This document shows, one piece after another, positions 52,946 to 61,735 of a stretch of 64,000 bases of DNA (positions within the stretch are counted from its first letter, which is position 1; each line of letters opens with the position of its first letter). The stretch covers positions 7,347-71,346 of the forward strand of contig CAZDFH010000008.1 of assembly GCA_964504915.1 (NCBI GenBank). Direction: 5' to 3'. The notes under the pieces are model-generated. The model made no database searches, was not told where the DNA came from, and saw only the letters and a list, made by a program, of their open reading frames with translations. Origin of the DNA: CAJBLF01 sp964504915. GTDB lineage: Bacteria > Patescibacteriota > Gracilibacteria > Absconditabacterales > Absconditicoccaceae. Position numbers and translations under genes: made by a program.

Positions 52946-54655
52946 TTAGGAAACCGTAAATCCAACTATTTTTTTCGCTAGATCTATTCTTCTCTTGGCT
53001 TTTGCTATTGTTTTTTCTCATTTTATAATGTCTGTAGTCATTTCTTGTTTTCATTTACTGTAGCTACGGACTCATGTATATATTGCGGCGAGAAACATTA
53101 CCGCATGTATGACCTTCTCGTCTATCTGTCCTCAGTTTTTTTTGTATCAATCAATAATAATATTATTTATTTTATTTTTTTCTTCTGTTGCTTCTCCACT
53201 ATCGGAATACATGTTTCTTAGTAATAATATTCATAGGTCTTCCATCGGATGTCACAATGTGGCATCTAGATCGGATATGAGTATCTTTGGTCCATTTACA
53301 CTAGGTTGTATAAACATATTTGTAAAACTCATATCGTGGTGTATTAATGTTGTTTCTTTTCCTCATTTGAAACTATCATTTATAACTTTACAATTATCAT
53401 CTATAGCTTTTTTGAGTATATCTTCTGTGAATAGATTATTCTCTACAAGGAAGTGTATAATATCTGTATCATCAACGTTCTTTTTAAATTCGAATCTTTT
53501 ATTCGCTCCTATCAATTCTCAATCTCTGATTTCTTTTATCTTCCCAAATCATTGCCCTTTTACTCTATGCATTAGTGCCATATTTTCGCCCATCTGATGA
53601 AATACATCTTCTATCTCTGGTTCTTTTAGATCTTCACTGTTGATGGAGTTGTCTATGAATGGTAATATGATATAAGGTTGGCTAACTCATCATATATTGC
53701 ATGTGCTTTCTTTGATACTACTCCTTACATTTGCTCATTTTTCTGTTCGTCTTCTGCCCGCCTCTGCTTCGACAATGGCTTTATTAAGTTCGCCATCCTC
53801 AGTTATACACGTTTTGAATACATATGTTTTGTGTGCATTGTTTGTGTCTTCAACTTCAAATTTTATTACTACCCCTATATCTCATCAATTAAAGGGTGCA
53901 TAACGTTTAATCTTTCCTAGACCAAAAGCGTCTGTTCATTTTATGGATTGTCGATAATTATTCATTTTCGTTCTAAACTTTTTTTCTGTATCATTATGGT
54001 AGGATTTTCCCTGTATGGTCTCGTTTCGTGGTTCTGATTTTTGTAATGTTGCGAATAACTCCTTGTTTTGCTTGGTCGGAGCTAGGAATTCTATCCATTT
54101 CTCTCCATCTTTTTGCACCTCATCTATAGGAATGAATCATAGTTTATCTCTATGTACGTGCAGTGAACGTGTGTTATTCTCACTTATGCTACAACAGTCG
54201 AAATCGAATTCCTTCCCATATTTTTCTATCCGTGCTTGGTAGAGTACCTTAGGGATGTTTTTGCCTCTATATTTTTCGTCTACGCATGCTTGATGGAGGT
54301 AGCATATTTTTATTTTTTGTATGGGCTTATGTAATGCTTTTACTGGTTCTTTACTGCTGATCCGCTTGACGAAATCTTTACTTTGTTCCATGAGTTTTTG
54401 TGTGATTGCTGTATTAGTAATCCGAAATCATGCTATTTCCTTTCCTGCCCTTGCTACGATAATGTAATGTAATTTAATGGCTTGTTTAATGCTATTTATA
54501 TCAAAAACATCATACAGAAATCATTCTTCTTTCTGCTTCTGCAGTGGGATATTCCCTCTTAAGTTTTTTTCTTGTAATGCAAAAATTTGTTCAGCTTCAT
54601 CTAGTGAGGCAAACCCTGTCTCAAATCATAAGTCGGACTGATTTTTATATTCCAT
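52946..54655 (-). CDS. GNAT acetyltransferase - APH phosphotransferase fusion
   Basis: Product of 569 aa. Residues about 1-180 form a GNAT domain: ALQEKNLRGNIP, EIAGFRIT, CYLHQACVDEKYRGKNIPK (acetyl-CoA loop, about 120-135) and SENNTRSLHVHRDKLGF. From about 230 an APH-type kinase follows: GLGKIKRYAPF, YVFKTC, YIILPFIDN, LIHHDMSFTNMFI near 439 and LISDLDAT near 460. The order acetylase then kinase recalls the bifunctional aminoglycoside enzyme AAC-APH of Gram-positive bacteria, but the sequences are not close and the substrate is unknown. It ends 122 bp before the start of its single-domain paralog. Confidence 0.83.
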
Positions 54656-54688
54656 TATCACGTCAAGTCTGGATAAAGTGATACGTAT

Positions 54689-54716
54689 ATTATACCCCAT
54701 TTATGTAATTTTGCAA
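54689..54716 (-). promoter_or_regulatory. Promoter of the GNAT-APH gene
   Basis: TTGCAA (54711-54716) and TATAAT (54689-54694) on the minus strand, with 16-bp spacing, 35 bp from the ATG. It is the counterpart of the promoter at 52846-52873. Confidence 0.65.
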
Positions 54717-54861
54717 TTTTTTGATGTTGAGATTGGTGAGTAATTGCTTATACTAAAATTGAATTAATAACTAAAAACTAACAACGAACAGTGAAGGATT
54801 TCTTTGTATCAAAAAACTCCAACACTATCAACTTTCCACTTTTAACTTTTCACTATTTTTT

Positions 54862-55803
54862 ATGATATTGTCAGGTAAAGAATTATCTATTAGTCTCCAG
54901 GCGGAGCTGAAGGTCAAGGCTAAGGCATTGTTCCCTGATCAGAAAGCATATGTTGCTATCCTTTTTCTGTGAGAAGATTTTTCGTCAGCGACCTATGTGA
55001 GACACAAAAAAATCTATGGAGATACTATTGGCTTGCCAGTTATCGTTTTTGGTCAAAATCATATGGCTGAATATGATAGAAATCAAGCAAATAATTTTGA
55101 TGATGTCGGCATTTATGTGAATCAGAAATATGATAGTATCGGCAAAGTCATGGAACTTATCAGATATCTCAATCATGATAAGGATTGTGTGGGTATCATC
55201 GTCCAGCTTCCTTTGCCTGAACAATTTAAGCAATATAAGACACAGATATTGGCAGCGATTTCACCTACCAAAGATATTGATGGATTGGGTGGTGTATTGT
55301 CTGGCTTGGTAGCTATTGATTTGATTGATTTTACTCCAGCTACGCCCAAGGCCGTACTCGCCCTCTTGGATCATTATCAGTTGGGAGATATGAATGGGAA
55401 AATGGTTTCTATTATCTGACAGAGCAATATTGTGGGTAAGCCCTTGATCCTCGAGTGTATCAAGAGGGGAGCTACCATTGCATCATTCAATCACAGCAAT
55501 CCGTTGTCGGAGATTCAATCCGTAAGTAAACAGTCAGATTATATTATTTCCTGCACGGGGAAAGTCCATCTGGTGACTGCAGAATTTGTCCGTGATGATA
55601 AGACGCAAATTATTGTCGATGTCGGTTATGGTCATATCGATGGCAAACCAGTCGGTGATGTAAAGATAGATGACATAGCTGATAAAGTGGCATCGTATAC
55701 GCCGGTACCAGGAGGTATCTGACCACTTACTGTAGCTTGCCTTTTTGCCAACGTATTTGTTTTGCAAGGCTATGCGGATGTGTTGAAACCGTATACATTG
55801 TAG
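54862..55803 (+). CDS. folD: Bifunctional methylene-THF dehydrogenase/cyclohydrolase FolD
   Basis: Product of 313 aa. YVRHKKIYGDTIGLP contains the catalytic Lys and Tyr region. GIIVQLPLPEQF, SPTKDIDGLG, IGQSNIVGKPLILECIKRGATI (NADP site, first Gly UGA), SDYIISCTGK, IVDVGYG and YTPVPGGIGPLTVACL complete the family set. It links 5,10-methylene-THF to 10-formyl-THF in one-carbon metabolism. A microsatellite-like hairpin runs up to the start codon, and tandem TAGAATGTTG units follow the stop. Confidence 0.95.
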
Positions 55804-55849
55804 AATGTTGTAGAATGTTGTGGAATGTGGTTGAATGTTGTGGAGAAAG
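55801..55849. repeat. Tandem TAGAATGTTG / TGGAATGTGG units
   Basis: About four imperfect 11-12-bp units start at the folD stop codon TAG. No coding role is seen. Confidence 0.6.
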
Positions 55850-55903
55850 TGATTTCTTGATAGAAAACAAATTGATAAAATAATTTATCTTTTATCCAAG
55901 CAT

Positions 55904-56455
55904 ATGGCAGTTCCTAAAAATAGTAAGAAGGTTTTTCAATGAGGAATATTTGCAGTTCATCAATGGGAACAAAAAATGTTTGATGGCTCTGTAGAGATTT
56001 TTGAAAAAATTACAAGACCGAGTACGGCTTTTGTCATCCCTGTGTATAAAAATAAAATCGTAATTTGCAGACAGAGACAACCTCATCGTCGCAAACGGTA
56101 TTATCATTTCTTGTGAGGTCGTTTTGAGGAAAATGAGCGTCCTATCTCTGCGGCTAGGAGAGAGCTTCTGGAAGAGAGTGGATTTTTCGCAAAGCGTCTT
56201 TCTTTGTGGTGAAAATATACTATTGCGCATAAGATAGATTGGGATATCTATGTGTATACAGCTAGAGATTGCTCGATGGTTGCTAAACCACACTTGGATG
56301 CTGGAGAAAAACTCGAACTGGTTTATTTTAATTTCAAACAATTTATTTCTTTTGTCGTGAAATGAGGGATCCCTTTTCTTGCTTTTGAAAATCATATTCT
56401 GAGAATGGAAAGAGAGGGTAGACTTGGAGAATTTAAGCAAGCATTATTTGGATAA
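55904..56455 (+). CDS. Nudix hydrolase (ADP-ribose pyrophosphatase-like)
   Basis: Product of 183 aa. The Nudix box is canonical: GGRFEENERPISAARREL followed by LEESGF, where the first Gly is UGA. It is preceded by VIPVYKNKIVICRQRQPHRR. The WEQKMFDGSVEIFEKITRP start fits ADP-ribose or sugar-nucleotide pyrophosphatases that clear toxic or oxidised nucleotides. The flavoprotein gene starts 20 bp downstream, so the two are probably one operon. Confidence 0.88.
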
Positions 56456-56475
56456 TTTTATTTGACAATTTTTTC

Positions 56476-57552
56476 ATGCTTTATTACGATGTTATCATAT
56501 TGGGCTGATGATCTGCAGGGCTCTTTGCTTCTGTTTTTCTGCAGGATAAAAAAATTTGTATTATCGATAAAGCTACTCAACTGTGAACAAAATTATTATT
56601 ATCTTGATGAGAAAGATGCAATGTGACGAATAATGACTTAGATCTTACTAGAGATTATATAGGTGAAAATATCAAACGTTTGCCTAGCATCTTTCATGTA
56701 TTTAACAACCATGATATGATCGATTTTTTGGCTTCTCATGGTATCGAAACGATAGTAGAGGATCGTGGCAGAGTGTTACTCAAAAGTGGTAAGGCGAAGC
56801 AATTACGTGACCTTTTGGTGAATCTAGCTACGGCACATGGAGTAGAATTTTTCCTTGAGCAGAATATTGTAAAAGTGGAACATACTGATTGAATATTTAC
56901 GATAACTACAGACCAAGAAATATTTCAAACCAAACATCTTATTGTCGCGACATGAGGGAAGAGTTATCCTCAAGTCGGAGCGACGGAATTGGGCTATGAG
57001 CTTGCTGAGCAATTTGGCGTTCGCTTCGTCGCTCCGCGTCCTGCCTTGTGTGGTATGGAGACAAATGAAGATGTGGCGGAGCTTGCTGGAAGTTTCGCAC
57101 AAGGCAAGCTGAGTTTATTGACTGGTAAAAAGATTATCTACGAAGCTTCGTGACCATTATTATTTACTCATTGGTGACTTTCTGGACCTGTGGTCTTCGA
57201 TGCGAGCTTGCGAGCAGCTCATATTCTTCGTGAGAGTAATCAGGATGTGAAGATACAGTTGGACTTGGATCTCGAGCACACCAACAAAAAAATATTCAGA
57301 TTTTTTCCTTCCTTAGAAAAAGAAAGTAAGCTCCAGTTTAGCTTAAAAAGTTTGAGACCATGGGAAGAAGCAAAGGTGAGCGTGGGATGAGTGAGTTTAC
57401 AAGAACTAGATGCACATTTTCAAGTTAAGAAAATTCCTGGCCTGTATTTCATCGGTGAGATTCTTGATGTGACTGGGAGGAGTGGTTGATATAATCTGCA
57501 GCGAGCATGGAGTAGTGCATATGTTTGTGCACAGGGAATACAGAGTCTATAA
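56476..57552 (+). CDS. HI0933/BaiN-type flavoprotein
   Basis: Product of 358 aa, a little shorter than the usual 390-410. The FAD-binding start LGGGSAGLFA has two consecutive UGA glycines (56506-56511). LLLSGGERCNVTN, IVATGGKSYPQVGATELGYELA, FTHWGLSGPVVFDAS, the late GGVSLQELD, and IGEILDVTGRSGGYNLQRAW are all family signatures. Members are flavin oxidoreductases or NAD(P)/FAD-dependent reductases of mostly unknown substrate. The missing residues lie in the middle insertion domain. A bidirectional terminator follows. Confidence 0.9.
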
Positions 57553-57572
57553 TTCAGAGTTAATCCCATTAT

Positions 57573-57607
57573 AAAAAAAAGGAAGCGATGAGCCTCCTTC
57601 TTTTTTT
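57573..57607. terminator. Bidirectional terminator
   Basis: AAAAAAAAGGAAGC-GATGA-GCCTCCTTCTTTTTTT pairs with one bulge and has A/T runs on both sides, between the converging flavoprotein and DUF genes. Confidence 0.85.
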
Positions 57608-57621
57608 ATATTAGTAGTCTA

Positions 57622-58476
57622 TTACTTTGCTGTTTTGACTTGGATGCCGAATAATTTTCGTTGACCTCCTTCTTGGATATACTTGATATCAAAAAGCACT
57701 TTCCCATCTGTAGCTTGGAATGTCCCCTGGACATCTAATATTCCGTTAGCATCTAGTGTAGGCATGGCTGCAAAAATAGGGGTTGCTGTCTTGGTAAATG
57801 TCAGATTCAACTTCGCATCTATGAGTGTTTTGAATGCTTCATTAAATTGTGCTACGGTAATTTGTCATTTCCATGTATCAGAAATCTTGGTATAGAAGTT
57901 AGAAAAATCTCATTTGAGTACTGCATCAGCAAATCGTCCCATAGCATCATTTACGAGTACGGTAGTTGCTTCTTGCGTTGGGATTGCTCATTCTTCAGTC
58001 CCTGTTGCAGTCTGATCAGTCAATCATCCTTGTGGGATTTGCATGGTGAATATTTTCCATGTTCCGTCCTCTTTGACTAGGTTAATTTCAAATGGCAATT
58101 TCGTATTATCACTTAACGTTACGGTTCCTTTCAAAATTCCTTGATTGTTCATGACTTCTCTGTCAGTCCAAGAAGCCTCTTTGAATGTTGCTAGATTGGT
58201 TTGTTGGACAAAAGTTTTGAATTGATCTAGCGTTGTGTTTGCTTGGAATCCTTTAGCTGTAGTTGCATACGCTTGTTCCATATTGCCAGCATGGATATCT
58301 GCAAACATGGTATCTGCTACTTTTGGTAGCCCTGCAGTAAATGTAAAAGCTAATAAAATAATAAATACAATCGTCCCTATGATAGTTCCCAATACTTTTC
58401 GCACCGTCTTTGCATGACGGACGTAGAGTAAAACTATCAATATGACCACAACTATCGCCAATATGCCAGTTACCAT
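57622..58476 (-). CDS. Membrane protein with two DUF4864/DUF3887-like domains
   Basis: Product of 284 aa from ATG 58476. Two transmembrane helices (about residues 4-20 and 31-50) precede two related domains with the pattern 'small dose of helix, then TVTLSDNTKLPFEINLVKEDGTWKIFTMQI'. The second copy reads GTFQATDGKVLFDIKYIQEGGQRKLFGIQV. This tandem layout is usual for small secreted NTF2-like proteins in CPR and Gram-positive bacteria whose role is unknown. An upstream in-frame ATG at 58545 would add an unlikely tail. Confidence 0.78.
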
Positions 58477-58556
58477 TTTGTGGAAAATAAGAAAATAAAA
58501 AGGTATTCTATACTGGCATAATACAAAAAAAGAAAACGAAATCAAATCTCTTTGTA

Positions 58557-58686
58557 GACATAAGATGTGAGACGTAAGACGTAAGAAATGAAATTTGGTC
58601 TTAATACCTGCCTACCGGTTTACCAGCCCTGTCTGCCGACAGGCAGGCGTGGATGGCAGGCAGGCTTGTGTCTTGATACTTATGTC
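58557..58686. repeat. GACATAAG nested inverted-repeat element, copy 2
   Basis: It has the same outer arms and GACGTAAG tandems as 13601-13672. The GC-rich centre is longer (CCTGCCTACCGG, TCTGCCGACAGGCAGGC, GGCAGGCAGGC). It stops 4 bp before the CorA-like stop codon, as copy 1 abuts the ValRS-like stop. Confidence 0.7.
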
Positions 58687-58690
58687 CATT

Positions 58691-59617
58691 TTATTTTCTC
58701 ATAATCAACTTACGGAAGATCCAGAATGTAACGAATCCAAGTACGGCACATAAAAGCAAGAATAGAGGATAAGCGATTCTCCAATTTTGAGATCAGGTCA
58801 TCATACTCCATTCTGACATTCCACCGATACCGGCGATCAAGGTAAGTGGCATGAAGATTGCATTTACAAACGTTAATCTGGTTACAGATTTGTTGTTTTT
58901 AATCCCCGTGAAGGTGTTGTACGCGGACATAAGTGAATCATTTTTTTCTGTCAAAATATTTATGGTACTCACTATTCTTGATAGTTTTACTTTTAGACTA
59001 TTGAAATATACATTTAGTTGTTTTGCATGTAAATTATCTACATGTTCGATCAAATCATCCATGACATCTTGCTGAGAAAGGAAATTATGCTTGATGAATA
59101 TTTTATTCAAATCTTCGTTCATGAGATCTTCTACGACTTCATTTTCTCCCTTTTTACTGGCGATGTTTTCTTGGATCTCTAAGAGCTTCTTACCTGACAT
59201 GCCCAATGATTTGATAGTCTTGTCATAAAATATATCAATGATCCTATAGAGGATATAATAAGGCGATCCTTTTTCTGATCCTTCTGTTGGATCACTCTGG
59301 TTTTTGAAAGTCTCAAATAGCGTATTTATCCCATTGGATTCTAGTGATGTAGTGGTGATAATATATGTATCTCAGATGATTACATCAAGTTCATTGAAGA
59401 TATATCTTTGTTCGCTTTCCAAATATTTGGTAAAAGTAAGAGCAAGGAAAAAATGCTTGCTATTGCTATCAATCTTGGACTGAGCATTGATTTCGATCAA
59501 ATCATCTACGATGACTTCGTGAAAACCATACTCTTGAGCGAGCTGATTGATGATTTCCTTATTTGGTTCTTGGATGTGAATCCATTGTGTCTTGCCGATC
59601 TGAAGTGATTGTTGCAT
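58691..59617 (-). CDS. CorA-family metal transporter-like protein with altered GMN motif
   Basis: Product of 308 aa. The N-terminal cytoplasmic domain (WIHIQEPNKEIINQLAQEYGF, IVDDLIE, FNELDVIIGDTYIITT) and long helix match CorA, as does the end: FVNAIFMPLTLIAGIGGMS (TM1) and AYPLFLLLCAVLGFVTFWIF (TM2) with a basic tail. The selectivity motif GMN reads GMS, so Mg2+/Co2+ transport cannot be assumed; zinc-type or other CorA relatives also vary here. One UGA lies right after the motif (SMMT-Gly-SQNW). Confidence 0.85.
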
Positions 59618-59685
59618 GTATTGTCCTAAGTGTTAAAATAGTCTGTCTCAAGTATAATCAGAAAAAATTTCCTGTCAAATAATGT

Positions 59686-59818
59686 CGCCCCATATTACTA
59701 CCAGTAAAGCCACATCCTCGTAGTTCTACGAGGCGCGTGCATGTGGCTTAAGAATATGCGACCGGTTTGATTGCTAGGAGGCGCATGCAATGCGCCTCTA
59801 CATCTTCGTGTTGGGGCG
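59686..59818. repeat. Palindromic MITE/REP-like element, copy 3 (in a 390-bp gap)
   Basis: Outer arms CGCCCCA / TGGGGCG enclose the palindrome GAGGCGCATGCAATGCGCCTC (59778-59798) and an extra hairpin CCTCGTAG/CTACGAGG (59715-59732). The inner palindrome is the same family as copies 1 and 2. Nothing else but a promoter is seen in 59618-60010. Confidence 0.7.
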
Positions 59819-59947
59819 AAATTTGATGAAAATGACTCTTTCGATAACTATTAGTTTGCAACTAGATATGGAAAATCTGCATTGTAAATAGGAAATGCGG
59901 ACAGATGTGTGTTTACGTGACGGGTGAGTCAGTTTTGTTTGTTTTTT

Positions 59948-59975
59948 TTGGAAAAATTTTGTTTCGGGGTATAAT
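59948..59975 (+). promoter_or_regulatory. Promoter of the 142-aa gene
   Basis: TTGGAA (59948-59953) and TATAAT (59970-59975) with 16-bp spacing, 36 bp before the ATG at 60011. Confidence 0.6.
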
Positions 59976-60010
59976 TGAACTGTCACCATTTACTCCTTAT
60001 ATTATTGCTC

Positions 60011-60439
60011 ATGGAAAATTCATTCAAATCAGCAGAATCAGTACGTAACGTCAATGTTTTGGTACAAAAAATAGATACCCTCTGCAAAGACATCGAAAAT
60101 GCATTAGCATTTTGTATGGAAGTAAATTCATCTTCTGTAGCTGGTCATAGTGTCTCTCTTACACAAAAGATGGACAGTGATTATGTCGATAGTATTGTTC
60201 TCTCCTTCCATATGATGAAAAGACATCTAGAAAAACTTAAGAAATCATTGAAATCATTCGGATGAACTAATGATATCGATACTATTGTAAACGGATTAAG
60301 AACATCTGCTGATGGTATCCAGCAATTACTCCATTCTAATCTCTTCTTCTACAACACCTTCCATCTCTTGTCATCTGAAGTACAGGTCTTGATTGACCAA
60401 GTCTTCGAAGAGGTGCAAGTTACTTCTCTCGCAGCTTAA
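60011..60439 (+). CDS. Helical hypothetical protein (142 aa)
   Basis: A soluble protein that is almost entirely helical, with heptad-like spacing (VRNVNVLVQKIDTLCKDIENAL; MMKRHLEKLKKSLKSFG). One UGA joins the two halves (KSFG-Gly-TND). Good promoter and terminator signals on both sides mark it as a real single-gene unit. The family is not recognised; a small scaffold or regulator is possible but unsupported. Confidence 0.78.
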
Positions 60440-60474
60440 TCGGCTCTGTTGGTCTTTAAAATATGAAATTTCTA

Positions 60475-60510
60475 AAAAAATTCTCGTGATATAGTCCGAG
60501 AATTTTTTTA
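60475..60510. terminator. Terminator after the 142-aa gene
   Basis: AAAAAAATTCTCG-TGATATAGTC-CGAGAATTTTTTT is a 13-bp stem with poly-T. Confidence 0.9.
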
Positions 60511-60511
60511 A

Positions 60512-60785
60512 TCACCCCGACTCCTTCAGTCATCCCGGCGTCAAGTTTTGCAGCTGGGATCTTAGTCGGGGACTTGAGAAAGAAAAATCCCTAGGTTTTA
60601 CCGACTGTCCCGACAAGTCGGGATCGCCGGTATACATCCTCCTTCAAAAATGTTGTTTGTTTTTGATTGAAGGATGTATAGTTGACCAAACAATAATTGT
60701 TCGTTATTCTTCTCACTTATTTGTTGGTCAACTATAACTTCGACGTTTGAAAGTCCTCTGAAAGTATCAGACTTTCATGGCGTCT
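60512..60785. other. Cluster of five successive hairpins, no gene seen
   Basis: In order: CCCCGACT/AGTCGGGG (60516-60572); CCCGAC/GTCGGG near 60609-60622; TATACATCC...GGATGTATA (60631-60680); TAGTTGACCAAACAA/TTGTTGGTCAACTA (60679-60735); TGAAAGTC/GACTTTCA (60748-60777). The stems are 6-14 bp with loops of varied size. It could be a structured RNA or the remains of a non-autonomous mobile element. Confidence 0.5.
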
Positions 60786-60823
60786 CAGCTAAGCCTCGGG
60801 ATTTTTTTTCTTGCCCCAATAGT

Positions 60824-61597
60824 TTATCTCTTCATGACTTTGATAATATATCCTACTCATCTTCATTCTGATCTATATTCTCCGATGATATGCCCATGTT
60901 TTCCCAATAATCTTATCAATTGGCATTTTGTAATGTACCTAATGTGTGATGGCTCACGACCTATACTAATAGGCACGATGGCGATGATTCTTCATCCATC
61001 TTTTGTCACTCTATAGGCTTCATCTATTGCTTTCTCTGGAGTATGTACATGTTCTAATATGTGTGAAAGTATCGTAGTATCAAAGGTGTTTTTCTTGAAG
61101 GGTAATTCTTCTGCAAATCCCACTATGAATGTTACTGGTACTTTGTTTTCTTCCGCATATTTTTTTGCGCTGATGATTTTCTTCTGTATCATATCTATTC
61201 ATGTGACTGACATCCCTTTGCGTTTTGCTAGTTCTACAGTGAAATATCCATCATCACACCCTATATCTAAGACTTTTCATGTTTTTATATGCTTCTTGAA
61301 AAAATCTCTTCTTATCATCACATCGGCTATTTTTTCTTTGCCATATTGTATAGTACTGATATCTTTGTATCTTTTGGGGATGGTATCACAGATGTTCTCA
61401 TACAATCGTTGCATAGTGTGATGTGAAGAAGCTTTTTGGAATAATTTCCTATATTCGAGGAACAATCTAGGAATACTGATCCTTTTCCCTCCTGATACGA
61501 TAGTCACGACATCTTTATCGAAGTCCGTATGATTGGATCTTTTCTGCAATGCCAAAAACTCACGTATGACATTTTCGTCTAGGGCCTTTTTGCTCAT
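60824..61597 (-). CDS. Class I SAM-dependent methyltransferase
   Basis: Product of 257 aa. A helical N-terminal part (about 105 residues) precedes the Rossmann methyltransferase domain: VLDIGCDDGYFTVELAK (motif I, its leading Gly region after HIKT is UGA), VTGIDMIQKK, FIVGFAEELPFKKNTFDTTILSHILEHV and AYRVTKDGGRIIAIVP. This is the UbiE/Methyltransf_11 pattern. The N-terminus resembles no known specificity region, so the substrate (lipid, small molecule or sugar) is open. Confidence 0.85.
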
Positions 61598-61735
61598 GGT
61601 AGTTAGTATACTGAAATAAAGGTGTTTAGATTCCAGTTTATCAACTCGTTATTCGTATATATCCTTGGGCAATGGTTGAGAGTCTTTTTTACCTGTGAGT
61701 GATTGCTACTTTTCTAATAATAAAAAATATATTTC

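Noticed and set aside
52218..53597. Plus-strand Phe/Ser-rich ORFs (158 and 162 aa)
   Set aside because: They are antisense to the two phosphotransferase genes and have the typical shadow composition.
60512..60785. Integron attC-like or IS end
   Set aside because: No R'/R'' core sites, no integrase or transposase and no clear target duplication.
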